A DNA stretch of 64,000 bases, taken from positions 62,001 to 126,000 of the forward strand of contig PZJY01000010.1 in the NCBI GenBank assembly GCA_031472005.1. Reading direction: 5' to 3'. Both the position numbers and the translations under genes were made by a program. Below the pieces are notes generated by a model that worked only from the letters and a program-made list of their open reading frames with translations, did no database searches and was not told where the DNA came from. The DNA comes from Tetracladium setigerum (Eukaryota > Ascomycota > Leotiomycetes > Helotiales). Each line of letters starts with the position of its first letter. Position 1 is the first letter of the stretch. Below, in pieces: positions 11,832-24,761 of this stretch.

Positions 11832-12888
11832 ATGTCGATCGGATCAACAACGACCAGGTTTGAACACCTGCCCAACGAAGTGAGTATCAGTACAAGTCAA
11901 CTCTGGAGAGATTGGAGAACAAAATCTAATAGAGATTCACAGATTATCATCGCCATCCTCTCCAACTTCTCAACTCTCGACCTTCTCCCCATCACACCAA
12001 CATCCAGCCGTATCCACGAACTCATCCTCCTCATCCTCCACACCCGCCTCCTCGCCGCATCACCACTCCCAAACCACAAATTAATTTTCGAATGCTCCCA
12101 CCCATCAACCAAAAACTCTACTCCGTATCTTCTATGCGACTTTATCTCGACGGCACCGCTCTCTTCAGCTGAAACTCCCAATCCCTGTTTGAATCTAAAA
12201 GGAAAGGAAAAAGAAAGAGAAGGAGAGAATCCCCTAACTCTCCAATCGCTGCATGATCTCTACACCCATTTCCTCCCCTCAAACCCCCAACCGACTCCCG
12301 CACTCCCCGCCACCACCCAGCAGGCGGATGGCTACCCATCCACACTCTCTCCAACGCACTCGTCAATGAAGACGACACCGAACTAGTGTGTCAAAATATC
12401 TCACTTGAATCCCACGAACTGTTCTCGCAGCTCTGCACCGTTACGAATCTGGTCACTGTTGGTCCCGCGAGGGGACTGTTTATGAGTTGTGTTGGAGTAG
12501 GGCAGGGATTTGTGAGGGTGTGGAGAGATTGGTTGAAAGAAATGAGTCTGGGTACAGCAAGTGGTGTGCAGAGGAAGGAGGACGGATTGTTGTGGATGGA
12601 TTCGAAGCGGCATGTTGGGTTGAGGGCGAAGGTTGTGGATCATAGCGATGTCGTCGCTGCTTCGATACCACCTGCGAGAAGGTATGAGGACGTGTTGGTC
12701 AACTATACTTTACAGTATGAGGGTGAGTTTTCAGATTGAAATTCTTGAATGCCAGTTAAGTAGATGCTAAGTCGAAACCAGAGGTGGTAGTACGAACATC
12801 GCAACTTCTCCTTCAAATGGAAAGATCTATGGAGGAAGAAGTCAAACATCCAGGGAAAGCAACAGTGATTGGTTCATGGGATTATTGA
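11832..12888 (+). CDS. F-box domain protein
   Basis: The N-terminal F-box (HLPNE, intron 11880-11942, then IIIAILSNFSTLDLLPI and later SRIHELIL) would bind Skp1 in an SCF ubiquitin ligase. The rest resembles a Pezizomycotina F-box family with conserved HHPAGGWLP and ESHELFSQLCTVTNLVTVGPRRGLF-like blocks; the target is unknown. The block HHPAGGWL is one frame away from the preceding exon; one C missing from the CCCC run 12305-12308 explains this, and without it the ORF stops at 12386. The last intron, 12723-12781, joins in phase to a short final exon ending GSWDY at 12888. A separate downstream ORF is not needed. Confidence 0.8.
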
Positions 12889-13477
12889 GTAGAAGAGTAG
12901 TAAAATAGGGTTTGAATCTTGTACTACATACTTAATAGCGTCCTTCGTTTTGCGATTTCAAGATCGATTCCACAGCCTTGATGGGCGGGCGATCGAAATT
13001 TTTGGGGTTCAGATGGGGCGATTGTCATGATCACTGGAATATTAGTAGATACAAGGGTTTTGGTGGTTTGCTTATTTCTGGTTGGTTGGAACGGAGTTTT
13101 GAAAAGAGCTGGCTGGGTTTCTAGAAGTCATACACAGAGCAGTGGGGGTTTAGCAATTTTCCTTTTCGCCATATACCAGTACACTGCCGCAATTGAATCA
13201 TTGCTTATATTCAAAAATATAATCTGCCACATTATTCTACATCGAAGCAAACAATATATTGTGTGTAGTAAAAGCAAAAAAAGCTTTCGAGAAACCCAAG
13301 GAGCCTTCATCGATCCCCGTTGATCAATATACACATCTTTATTCAGATTGTTCGTGCTTGTGATAACCAAAGTTCCTCGCGAGCGTAGGTGGGTCGAGTC
13401 GCTCTCGTTAGGGTAATGATGATTGCCAGACCGACGACGGTACTGTTATAGGTAGCGAGCTACAATAGCTTGCCAAG
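12889..13477. other. Convergent intergenic region
   Basis: 3' flanks of the F-box gene and the membrane protein gene. ORFs present show no protein likeness. Nothing else recognised. Confidence 0.5.
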
Positions 13478-14586
13478 TCATCGGGCGAGCATTACACCAA
13501 AACCACCCCAACCTCCCTGACTACTCGATGCCTCCTTATCGGATCTTTCCTCCTCATCCGCCTCGCTGGCATTTGCCCTCTGGGGTGCATTCTCCATTTC
13601 TTCCACCATCCTCTCATTCATACTACCACCGCCGCTGCTTGAAAAGGATTGTCCGTCTTCTCCATTATCCTCCTCCTCCTCCTCCTCCTCCTCCTCACCA
13701 TCATCATCATCATCACTGCCCACCACAACGATATCTTCCACACCTTCGCCTTCAATATCGTCGATATTAATGTCCACCAAAGAAGAGCGCCAGGGATTAT
13801 CATGTAGGCTCCGAATCGTTAGAATTTCGACTTGAGGGTTGACTCGTGGAAGAATTCTGACGGGTGCAAGGTTGACCAGCGGAAAACGTCTCGCGGGTGT
13901 AGGGTTGAGAGGGTTGGGAGGATTAGGCCACGCACCCCATGCAGCGATTGCGCCTTGTGCGTTATAGTCATACATTGAACAGAATGGAGGGCGAGGTCTG
14001 GGAGTGCCGTTCTCATCGTAGTACGTTGGAGGGAGGTCGTATGGTGGTGGCCGCGGGCGCGGTCCTGCGGCAGGGCTTGGTGAAGATGGTCTTCGATTTC
14101 CAGGGATGTATCCAGGTTCGCCATAAGAAGCGGTGGTCCTAGATGCGAAAGTGACTGCTCTGGGGGCTTCCGGATAATCCAACTCATCTGGGTCCCGCTT
14201 CCATCTCCATTCTGTTGGGTAGTATTCGTTATACCGTTATCCTCAGTTCGTTCCATGTTCTGGCCCTGTACTGCTCGACGAGCATTCTTCTTCGCTAGCT
14301 TCTTCTCTCGTTGACGCTTTCCATAGGGTGTGCATTCCAAGAATAGGATGAAGAAGATAGCACCGAGCGAGACGCAAACAAAAATTAGCAATCCTCTTTG
14401 ACGTGGCGGGAGTATGGGCTCGGCAGTTGTATTTATCCAAACATCATTGTTCAGAATCCCGCAAGTTGTGGTTATCACATAAGTGGTATTGATTGTGGTT
14501 GAGTTGCAAAGATTAGGTAGTGTAAAGGAAGCCCTTTGTATGAGCACTCCGGTGAGGTTTTGAGTAACTGGGGTAAGGGGTGCCAT
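13478..14586 (-). CDS. Single-pass membrane protein with acidic cytosolic tail, unknown function
   Basis: Not assigned to a named family. The N-terminal ~70 residues carry several N-x-S/T sites (for example NLTG, NSTT, NTTY, NTTA) and a Cys pair, then one TM helix (GLLIFVCVSLGAIFFILFLE) followed by a basic stop-transfer stretch KRQREKKLAKKNARR. The tail is Pro-rich and then strongly acidic, with a poly-Asp/Glu tract coded by a CTC repeat on + at about 13668-13700. The two halves lie in different frames; one base missing from the CCC run 14194-14196 joins them (DPDELDYPEAP). Topology would be outside-N, inside-C (inference). A CT-rich leader lies above the ATG on this strand. Confidence 0.65.
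13666..13720 (+). repeat. (CTC/CCT)n then (CAT)n microsatellite inside the coding region
   Basis: About ten CCT units followed by CAT/CAC units. On the minus strand it codes the Asp/Glu tract of the membrane protein. Such tracts change length easily. Confidence 0.85.
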
Positions 14587-15559
14587 ATTGTTAAGCTGTG
14601 ATGTAGATTGGTGGTGTAGATGTCCAAAACTGTGGCGAGCAAGAAAGAAATGATGGAAAGAAAAGGAAGGGAAGGAATGGAAAGAAATATGAAGAAGGGA
14701 TTGTTTGCACTAGGATTTTCAGTCTAGACCTCAATCTGTTGGACTCTGGTCTGATCTAGTTGCAGCCGGTGGAGAATTAGTTGAAGGCAGATGGGATTCT
14801 GCTTGGCATTTCCGTCCAGTCAGCCCTGTGGAGTCTAGTAGACGATTGCCGGCCCTAAAAGCGTCCAATGAACGCATTGATTGGGATGGGGTCAAGACTT
14901 CTGAACATGAGATTGAGAGCTAGGAAGACGAGATAAGAAGATTACAGAAGATCATCTCACTGAACAATTCGCAAGAATGACTTCTCTCAAAGCACCAAAG
15001 AACAGTCAAATATTACACAAGCAAAGAGGAAAGAGGAAAGGCCAATCCTCCATCTCCTCTTACACACGGCAAAAACGGTCTGGCAGTGGCAGCGGCAGCC
15101 TTTCCCTATCTGGCATAGAAATGTCAGCCCTCTAGAACCAAGACTTAGAAAGGCTTAGGGTTTGAATCAAAAATGATTTAAGTTCAAGATGTTACTGGCA
15201 CTTCCACTACTTGGGGTGCCAAAAGAGTTCGGCTAGCCGGTCAAATTTAAATGACGAAATATACTCATAGGGCTGAACCATAAGAAGAAACTCGCCGCCC
15301 ATGTGTTTTTTGCTTATTCCCGGCGACTATTTTACGCTTAGACTTCTTTGCCGGAAATTTGCTGTATATTTGCAGTGGCAGGTTTAAAACAACCTAAATA
15401 GAGTGAACTTATTATGGTAATTTTGGCATACAAATACCTTTGGTGTGTCGCGCCGCCAGGATTTAACTAAATAAGACAAGGTTATTGTGGCACTGAGTCT
15501 ATAATTAAGCCTTGTAAGTAAATCCCTAGTTCTGGTACCACTCTACTGACACACCAAGG
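14587..15559. other. Intergenic region without recognisable gene
   Basis: Upstream of the membrane gene and of the truncated MFS copy. It holds a GGCAGT/GGCAGC run near 15078-15100. No sign of the missing N-terminal MFS exons was found here. Confidence 0.5.
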
Positions 15560-16685
15560 CTGCATATGAAGAGAGTTGCGAGATTATCCAGATGGCAGTG
15601 GGTGTTTATCGTAAGCTGTACCATTGGTCCAGAACTAGTGGATATTCTGATGAATGTAGATTGAGCGCATCATAACAGTGCTCATTGGAGCCGTCTTTAT
15701 CGCTTTGTTTCCAAATCAGCAACGAACCCAGAATCCGTACTTGGCATCAAATATTTCAGCGAACATGAGCAGTACATACTAATGAACCGCGTTCTTCGTG
15801 ATGGCGCTACTAAGACCGACAATAAGAAACACGTAACATGGTCAGATATCAAAGCAGTGGTGGGTGGTTTCTACAGAGTGAATGAGCGAAACGAATAAGA
15901 AGCTAACTTGTGAAATTAACGAATTGGAAACTCATCCCACATCTCCTCATAACGATTTGCGGACTAGCACCAGCCATTTCAATGGTATCCTACGCACCAT
16001 CTTTGGCCGTTTCCTATGGTTTCGGTAGATTGAAGGCGAATGCAATGACCTCGATTGTTTACTGGCTTTCCATAATTACAGCTATCGCTCTTGGATGGGT
16101 CGCGTAAGGTCCAACCTTGTCTTTCGGCACTAGACAAGTCAGCTAATCTACAAGCAGTGACAGAACTCGCGTCCGCGGTCCCTTCGTATTCTTAGGCCTT
16201 TTGATATATTGGTCTGTGATGGTATGTGAAATTATCCCGTCAGTAAGACGAGACTAATTTTGTTGGGCCAGTTCGCAAACAGGTTTCTTGTTACCTCGAA
16301 AAGTCGTGACGCTCGATTCGCCTCTTTGACCATGGCTGTCATCTTTGGCACTACCTGGCGTTATTATTCATTCCATTCTGTTATCCACCACAGATTCATC
16401 ATCTAACCAACAAAAAGATCCTCTGAATGCCTCTTGGGTTGCTCTCAATGTAGCCAACCCGCCCAACGATCTTTCACTATGGCGATTTTCATGATGTCGG
16501 CAGGAGTATCGGCACTTGTTGGCTCGCAGCTGTTCCAGCAGCAAGATGCCCCAACATATCCTGTGGGTTGGATTGCCATACTGTCAATCATCACGCTCAG
16601 TCTGGTTGCTAGCATTGCTGCTAATATCCAGTACTGGGTGTTGAATCGACGGCAGATCAAGCGCACCCTGACGTATAAATACTGA
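15560..16685 (+). pseudogene. 5'-truncated Dal5-type MFS transporter remnant
   Basis: Only the C-terminal half of an ACS-family MFS protein is present. The recognisable part starts near 15575 with RLSRWQWVFI, continues after an intron (about 15610-15658) with LIGAVFIALFPN, then YFSEHEQYILMNRVLRD and KKHVTWSDIKA, NWKLIPHLL, RVRGPFVFLGLLIYW, NASWVALN and AIFMMSAGVSALVGSQLFQ. No exons for the first five to six helices exist upstream. The intron after SDIKA (from about 15860) has a good branch site but no AG before TNWKL; an AA stands where AG is expected. One-base slips also occur at 15735 and at the CCC 16462-16464, like those seen in other genes. Truncation plus splice-site loss argue for a pseudogene. 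The ORF 15910-16107 alone is not a gene. Confidence 0.75.
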
Positions 16686-17608
16686 AAATGGAAGCAACAT
16701 CAGCCGTCGTGCTAAATTGTGGTTGCCTTCTTGTTTCAAAATGGGATATGTACGATCCCCACTTAAGGAGTGCTCTCAGAATTTATGGTTTTCTTAGCTG
16801 CCAGCCTTACTGGTGAGAGGAGAGAGGCTTCTACTCGGATTGCAGTTACTCATGATGTGGCATATCTCACTATGTGTAAGCTCTGGTGCATGCAAAGAAT
16901 TGCAACGGGTTTCAAACAGTAATTGTATTCGTGTGGCTACCAGGACAGAGAAATAAAATTGGTTATATTTGGTTATTCTTCAACAGTTTAGCATTAATAA
17001 TTGTATCATGCGTGATACGGTGGAGCAGTTCATTCGTTATTTTAGATACTTAGCTCACGCTGGCGTGGCCTCCCATCTTAAGAGAGGACCATGCCAAGTT
17101 ACGAATAGAGCACGTTTAGCCCACCGATCCTTTCCAATGACAATTGCAGATAATGCCTCGTTAGCCTTCAAGTTTGGAGATGTCAACTTTCTACAATGAG
17201 ATATTTGAATGTTATATCTGGAGGATTCAGATGCGAAGTGAGCTTTAGTAACTTTGCACCTCTTTTAGCTTCGTGGTAGATTAACTAGGGATTAGAATTG
17301 CATTTTATTTTGCGCCGTCGTTTCTTTTTTTTGATGAGGACGTAGAAACTGGAGACAGGTAGGCACGCGAATTAATGGAACATATGATTTAATAGAAAAT
17401 ACAGCAATAAATTAGTGGATATATTTATATGGTATTTGTCTTGTTGAGCACATAGCAGAATGCCCTCCGGATTTCATTTATACCGAACCCGGAAAGCCCA
17501 ACTTTTGCGTTCGTCAGCTCTGTTTCTCGTCAGGTCTACTTCTATATTCTCTTTTACCAACGCCGGACAATTGAACGTCGCAGTCTGAAAGCTTTTCTAT
17601 CTTGCTCC
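16686..17608. other. AT-rich convergent intergenic region
   Basis: Lies between the MFS remnant and the end of the drug-type MFS. AT-rich, with no coding likeness. Confidence 0.5.
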
Positions 17609-19892
17609 TTATAATTTTCTCTGTCGGATGAACAATGCCGTAAAGACGGCTAGGATGGCGAACGAGAACGACAAAACTACTCTATAATCAGTACGGAATG
17701 CTCTTGTGGATATTCGTGGACATGAAAGTGTCATGGGCAACGTACGAAGGCCGTTAGAAATACCGTCAAGGTATGATTTCACTACCGCTTCGCCAATAAC
17801 ACCCTTCAATTTGTTCACGTATTCAATGCTACCGACTGCCTCCTGAAGTATCTATGAGGAAGAATGTTAAACTCGAAGGATCTTGGAAAGCATGATTGAA
17901 TGTTTGCTGCAACGTACCCGGTCCCTCTCTTCACCAGAAATGCCTAATTCGGCCAATCTAACTTCAAGATGAGATTGAAGTGTTCCAAGCATCACCGCCG
18001 TGGCTATTGCTAGGCCGGTTACCATTCCAATGGGCAACGTCAGAAATAATCCTGCTATTGCTGCCGCCTTGTCGCTTGGGTTAATGCTTGCTTGAAGGGC
18101 GATGAAAACGACAGTTTGTGCAATACCGGCACCCAAACCACTGCAGGTTCGTAAGTATTAAAATTCAAGAGCTCTCTGAATATTCTGTACCTTGGAAAGA
18201 TGTACAAGGATTCCCAAAACTCTGTATTTCCATGCCATCTGAAATATAGCAGTATATACGCGAATGCTGCCAATGCCGCACCAACAATGATTAAAACTTT
18301 ATATCTTCCCGTTCTGACAACGTTGTTGTAGGTTAGTATTATCACTGCCATTTTATGATGGACAATGGATACCGCACCTTTTAATGTATACACCGCTAAG
18401 GACGGCCCCGAGTGCGTTGCCGACCACTGCTGGTATTAAATGTGCACCAGCCGCAGTCGCAGAGGCCTTTTGGCTGACCTGGAAATACAAAGGAACCGTG
18501 AACATCAACTTGAAAGTGTATTAGCGCAACTTAAAGCATGATAAGAAAGAAATTTATTGTTGGTATTGAAGACGGGTAGTGCGTTTCTGACGACTTACAC
18601 CGAGTTGAGCTGCTGTCTGGCTGAAGGTGATGATATACGAGGCAACAACATCTCTATTCTTCAGAAGCCTGAGCGGGAATATAGGTTCAGCGGCATATCG
18701 ATTCTCTACCACAGCAAAAAGCCCAAGAAAGAGAGCACCGAGGCCGAAGAGGATAAAATCAGCGGATGGCTCCAGGCAACCTTTTGACCACCAAACTCAA
18801 GTGGGATCATGAATGCGAGAATGGCAAGCCCGAGTAGTAAAGCACCGAGAAAGTCAATCCTAGCCAAACGCTGCTTCGTGGTTAATTGTTCAGGACCGCC
18901 GTCTTTTGCGCTTTGCGATTCGGGCATGAGCACCAGACTAAGCACTAGCGCGACAATGAAGATTGGGGCCTGGCCCAGAAATGACCTATGCTCATCAGTA
19001 TCTAGGTTCAGATAAAGTGAAGAGTATTGAGTTTACCATCTCCATCCAATGGTGTCGGCAAGAAAGCCTCCTATTGGTCCACCTAAACTGCGGCCAAGGG
19101 TAGATATAAGATTGATATAGCTGTTCCACGATGCCACCTCTCTCAAGGGCACGAGATCTTTGGCGACTTAGTAAATTGTTTAGAAGCAATGGAACTGTGT
19201 ACTCACCTGTCACGATTATGGCCGCAACAACCGTGAGGCCCGCTCCTCCTGAACCTGAAATCACGCGTCCTAGTATCACTTGCCACATTGATTGTCCGAG
19301 ACCTCTGTGGGATGGTTCATCAGTCAATTGAAATGGTTTTCGATACGATAAACCACCTACACAATGGCGCAACCAGTTGTAAATAATGCGTACGAGCTGA
19401 CCAAGACTGCTCGTCGACCAAAGACATCACTGAGTCTTGCATGCTGCGGAATCGTCAGTGATTTATTCTCTGCCATAATCAAAATGGGCACAGAAAACTT
19501 ACCAAGTTCTGGGTGGCAGCTGATGCCAGAGAAAAACTAATAAATAGCCAACTCGAATCTTTGAGTTTGTTGAATTCCGATGCAATGATAGGATGTGTTG
19601 CGATCACCAGCGAGCCATCAGCATTGGAAATGAACATCCCAAGTAGTAGGACAGACACTACTTGCAGCACTCTGGTCTTGTTGTACTGCTCGGTAGGTTT
19701 GTCGGGGTTAAGTTGTGACTCCTCGTCGCCATTCTCTAGAGAACGTCTTTCGGGAACAAGAACACCTCCATTGCTTTGCTCATCGGCATTAGAGCTAATG
19801 GCCCCTGAATAAGTATACGTTGCCGACTCGATGAATGTTGGATCCAGAAGAGGTGATGCTTCATTGCCAATCGAGCTTCTTCTAATTGACAT
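17609..19892 (-). CDS. MFS transporter, DHA2 / vacuolar basic amino acid (VBA)-like
   Basis: A 14-helix-type drug:H+ antiporter. The N-terminal tail contains EASPLL, a dileucine-type signal seen in vacuolar MFS proteins. Motif A is HARLSDVFGRRAV; motif C-like GRVISGSGGAGL and SLGGPIGGFLADTIGWRW follow. Nine exons fit in phase with introns 19444-19502, 19305-19360, 19167-19206, 18986-19036, 18509-18598, 18314-18377, 18141-18190 and 17852-17917. In exon 5, LSFLGF should continue AVVENRYAAEPIFPLRL; the frame slips by one base at the A-run 18716-18720. The last ~50 residues before the stop at 17609 are less family-like. A role in vacuolar amino acid or toxin export is inferred from family only. 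Confidence 0.88.
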
Positions 19893-20961
19893 CGTGCCTG
19901 AGTATTGTCAACAGTGTCGAAGATCATCAGTGTTTACAAGAAAGAGAGAGTCTGGAGTCGCCGGTTTGACTGCCAAAGATGGAGTCGTTCTGACGTGATT
20001 GTCGCAGTGCTACTCCGACGAAGGTGAGTCTATCAATAATCCGAGCATTCTAGATCTTTCCTTGTACCGTATCGGCCGAGCTTTATAGCGTTGCGGGGTT
20101 GATAGCTCTGGACCACTATTATCAGTGTGGCTTGTGAGCTCACTTCGCTTAGAATGAGGTGATCGAGCAGTTCCTTAGTACGAAGATACTTAGTGGGTTT
20201 TTTAGTCATGCACAGGTAAATAACTTCATATCTTGATTAAACCATTAATAAGCTTACTGCCATAATAAGCTTATCTTGTTTTACTTAAATCCTAGTAGTG
20301 CCTTCATAAGCTTGCCTATACGGTAATTACATAGCGGCGCGAACACATAAAAAAGAAATTAGCTAGGGTCAGTTTTTAGCACGTTCTTAGCGCTAATATT
20401 TGAAATCCTAGAAATATCTTAGTATAAAACTTAGACATTCGTAAGGGCTTACGTTTATGAAGGCTAAGGGGTAGCTTGCTATCCTCCTAGTTTCCTTCAA
20501 GCAAGGCCAAGGATAAAACACGAAGGTGATGTTATTCTCAATCGGGAACATGGAATTCTGAAATCGAAATGACGAGGCCGAAGAGAAGAAAATGGAGCAA
20601 ACCAAACCAAACCAAAAGAAGATAGAACAAGGTACGACTGAAAGTCTCAAAAACATGACGCTGCCCCTACTTGGAACAAAGGACTTGGGGGAAAATAGGT
20701 ATATATCAATTAATTGCCCTGCCTCAAACCCACCACATAAGTTAAACAGCTCTTCAATTCATGATTTTGTTTCAGCAGCTATCAAAGCTCTACTCCTTCT
20801 AAGGTTTATCTTTTCTTTTCTTTTCACCACCCACCCATCACCCATCGCCCGTCCATTCATTCATCACATGCATTTCGTTGAAAGGAGGATTGGCCATCTC
20901 CACTTTGCTTCCAAAAAAGCAACACAAACCAAAATTGTTCACCAACTCATTCAACAATAGC
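19893..20961. other. Intergenic region with an AT-rich patch
   Basis: Upstream of the MFS gene and 3' of SEC27. Between 20180 and 20450 the sequence is AT-rich with three ATAAGCTT words (about 20246, 20263, 20306); it may be an old repeat, but no element ends were found. (TTTC)n occurs near 20812-20826. Confidence 0.45.
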
Positions 20962-23869
20962 TCAATCCATCTCCGCATCTTCCTCGACAGCCTCCGCATC
21001 AGGATCTGGCTCCGCGTCATCGTGACCGTTCGCATCTACGTCAATCAGCGCAGTAGTGCTCTCCTCCTCCAACTTCAAATATTCCTCCCATTCTGGAACA
21101 ACTCCTCGTCTTCGACTGGGACTCCGATAATCTTTGCTACTCTTCCCTTCTTCTCCTTCTCTAGACTCTCCTTCCATAAGCCAACTGTTTTCACAGTTGA
21201 GGAAGGCTTGTAAGTCTGTGAGAAGAGGACAGCTTCGGCGGTTCGGCCAGTGCTGGAGAGAAGGTCGATGCAGCCTTGGATATCGGAAAGTTGCCATAGA
21301 CAGGTGAATGCGACGTTGTGCGCACCTGCTACTGAGGCTTGGACGGCCAAAGCTTTCAAGCCTTCGCGATCGCCAGTCGAAGAGTGCAGAAGGAGCAACG
21401 ATCCGAGGTCTTTTGCGTTCTGGAAACATTCTGCTGCGAGGGTAATATCCCAAGCACCCAGAGCTGCATCACCTACCGTCTTCCACTTGTGCTCTACATC
21501 GGCTACACGTGCCATCTCAAGAGCAATTGGTAGCTGACCAAGAGCAAGGGCCAGATCGAATTTGTGTTCTGGGTCAGTGGCAACCTCCAGGGCGAGTTCT
21601 TTCTGATCCTGTCCTTCGAGGAAACGAGCAATTTTGTTGAGTTCGGTGGAGGGGATGGTAGGTAGAAGTTCGGCGGCTGACTCCATATCCCCGCGAAGAA
21701 CAAGAGTTTGGTATTCAACCACAGAAAGAGAGAGGGCGAACGAAGTGACATTGACATCTTTATCGGCAAGGTAGATTCGAGAGTCGCGTTGGATGTAACC
21801 AAGAAGGTACATGCCTTGGTCGAAATGTGAAATGGTGTAGGTTTGGTCCCCAACGAGGTAATTCAGACGGTTGGTGCTGTTGGTGTAGATGAAGCAATCA
21901 CCAACCCACTCTCCTGTCCTCACACTGGAAATAATTAGTAAGAAGCCCCTGTCATCAAAAGGTTTCATAACTCACGTCTCGTTGACATCTGTGACCACCT
22001 CAAAGGCAGCCTCGACCCCATCCTCCTCAATCTCTCCATCCTGGACAGCGGAAAGGTAGTTCTCTCTCGAGTATCGGAGTACGTAGAATGTCTCCTCGCA
22101 AGCAATGGCCACCAGTTCTCCATTTTCTGACCAGTAAACTTGGTGGGGATCGACTTCAATTCTTCGAACCAATCCACCAGTTTGCCAATCAAAGAATGCA
22201 ATCCCGCCTTGACCCTTGACACCAAGCAAAACGCCACCAGTGAGCCCCTCGGCTTGGAAACCAACATCCAAACCTCCAGACTTTTCGACGAAATTCTTGA
22301 AAATCTTGACGCTGGTTGAGGATTCGCGGATGGCATAGTCGTTGCTGTTTTCTTTCGAACCCCAAACGAAATCCAGAGCTGAACCGAACGCCTTGTTCCT
22401 CCAAGCTAGAGCAGTGTAAATGATGAACTCCCCATCGCCACAGACGGAAACGAATCGACCATTTGCTGAGTGGAGGAGGGTTTGTGGGTAGACTTCGCAT
22501 GTTCCGAGGTCCTTGGTTGGGAGTGAGATAGGTTCGTTATCTTTGATACTTGCATCTAAACCACCACCGTTAGTACATGACCATTTGATAGGCAGATCTG
22601 AGCTTACCACCACCCTTGATTATGGATGCGACAACCTCATTGTGTCTCGCCCAAATCAGCTTTCCGGATCCATCCATCGACACGGCTGGCTCTTCCCGTC
22701 CCATCTTGACAACCACGGCACCCTCATCAAAACCAACTGCGACACCTTGCTTGCCCTTTTGATAACTGACACACCATGCTCTTTCCAGGCCATAGCTCAA
22801 CGACTGCTCCAACCTGTATGTATTGGCGTGCCAGATCTTCACTGTGCCATCTTCAGAACCAGAGATAATGACTGGCAATTCTGGGTGGTAGCAAGCGAAA
22901 GAGACATTGCTTGTGTGGCCTTCCAGAGTAGCAATCAGTGATTTGGTTGTGTAATCCCAAACCTTTACAGTTCGGTCGTCGGATGTGGTGAGGAGGTATG
23001 GCTTGTCTGATTGTGGGTAGTAGTCAACGTGGTTTACACCTTTCGTCTCGTGGGCTTCAAGTGTGAAGTTTGCGGTTCCAGATCCCAAACTCCAGATCTT
23101 TACCGTCCTGTCCAAACAAGCCGAGGCAAAGGTATTGGTATCCTTGGGATTGATCGCAAGTCCCATAACATAATGACTGTGGCCCTCGAAAACCTGCACA
23201 CACTTCCATTGCTTGTCCCAATCCCAAAGCTTGATGGTCATATCATCAGAGGCGGTCAGAACGAAGGGCTGTGAAGGGTGAACGACGATAGCTCGAATAT
23301 AATCGGGTGGGCCTCGAAGGATGTGATCTTCTCGGAGGTATTGTAGTTGTATACTCGTAGCTGGAAATCATCTGAACCACACACAATCCAGTTCTTCCTC
23401 GCAATGAATCGTCCTGCTCGAACGGGCACATCTGTCAACTCGAATGTTTTGACAATTGCCTGACCAGGTCAGTTAAAGAATGGCAGCAGAACCGAGGGGG
23501 CATACTTGAGTCTCATAAGACCAGATATAAACATGACCTAGACATATCAGCGCTGGCTAAGTCAAACGCGCCCCCGCTTGTACACATACCGCTATACAGA
23601 GTGGTCAAAATCCATGGCTCAACAGGATGGAAGTCGATTCCCTTGACTCTTTCGCTCCTCGCAAATAATTGTCTCTGTAGAATCAGAGGAAATTAGTGCC
23701 TTGTCCAAAGATAGCTGTATTCCACCCAACACAAGGTCCCTTCCTGCATTCATCCACCCGCCCCGATTCCATATCCAGTTGTCATCTCTCCTCCTGCATG
23801 ATCTCATGCCATCCCACATCCCGCAACAACTTTCATAAGATCTCTACGCACCTTGACGTCCAATCTCAT
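20962..23869 (-). CDS. SEC27: Coatomer subunit beta' (COPI, Sec27)
   Basis: WD40 plus alpha-solenoid subunit of the COPI coat, acting in Golgi-to-ER retrieval. The first exon is only 18 nt (MRLDVK, 23852-23869), then intron 23675-23851, then RQLFARSERVKGIDFHP. Other introns: 23538-23589, 23460-23505, 22556-22607, 21925-21975. WD repeats are clear (KLWDWDKQWKCVQVFEGHSHYV, TVKIWSLGSG, TVKVWDYTTK, TVKIWHANTYRLE); the C-terminal part shows the coatomer solenoid (VADVEHKWKTVGDAAL) and the tail PEWEEYLKLEEE ending in acidic residues. Two one-base slips interrupt it: at 23305-23307 (after FEAHP, before DYIRAIVVHP) and at 21095-21096 (before PEWEEYLKL). For an essential gene these are most likely sequence errors. 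Confidence 0.95.
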
Positions 23870-24761
23870 CTTGTATTATTGGCAGGCAGAGTGCTGCTGC
23901 TCTCGAGGGGGTTCGAAGTGGAGATATATGTGGCTTCTCGTCGCTAGCCACTGGGAAATGGGTGGATTACGTCGATGTTGGATTTTGAACTGCGCAGATA
24001 TTCAGAGAATCAATCACACGGCTCCAGGGATTCGCAGATGGCGGTGATGTGGTGGGGGAGCTTCAATTAATTCGTGGATTTCGAGGGGCACATTTGGAGA
24101 TTCGTGGTCTTTGGCAGCTGTTGTGATTGGGGGATGAGCTAAGCCATTTCGGGACAAGCCTTGGCACTCCTCTCAATTCCCATCCATCACCAGCCAACAT
24201 TCTCAGCTTTCGAAAATACATTACCACAAGAACTTCACCATATCATGAACATCATTCGATCGAAAGGCTTTAACAGCCTATGTAATTAATGCTAATACTT
24301 CTAGGAGAGAATCGTACCTCACAACCAGAATTTAGGGGATCAAAGGAGGTGCGCATTCTCACCGATGCTTGCCCATCAGCCGCCAACACAAGTCAAGAAG
24401 CAAAGCTTCAAATTCTCTTCGATGACGAACATCCTTGTAGAGTATGCCAATTACTCGAAGATATATATATCACATATCACAGTTCGTGCGCACAATAACA
24501 ACGAATCACAGTGACAATAGTCAAAGAAGGTCAAAGGTCATAAATTCCATTCATGCTGGTCCTCCTACAAGAGGATGCCAACTTTTGTTCCGGTCTCAAT
24601 CCTTTCGGAGAAACACGATCAAAGACAAAAACCGAGAAATCCATCCTGGATTTAACGCCCGGTAAAAGAAAACGCTCATGTTGGTGTATCCATCCAGTTC
24701 GCCAATAACCGCAACGCCCAAAATACAGAAAACATACATATCAGACAACAGCGAGTGCAGT
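23870..24761. promoter_or_regulatory. SEC27 upstream region
   Basis: Non-coding between SEC27 start and the mannitol dehydrogenase stop. No TATA box or repeat worth noting; ORFs here have no likeness. Confidence 0.45.

Noticed and set aside
13528..13770. Pro/His-rich plus-strand ORF
   Set aside because: Antisense of the acidic triplet repeat in the membrane protein.
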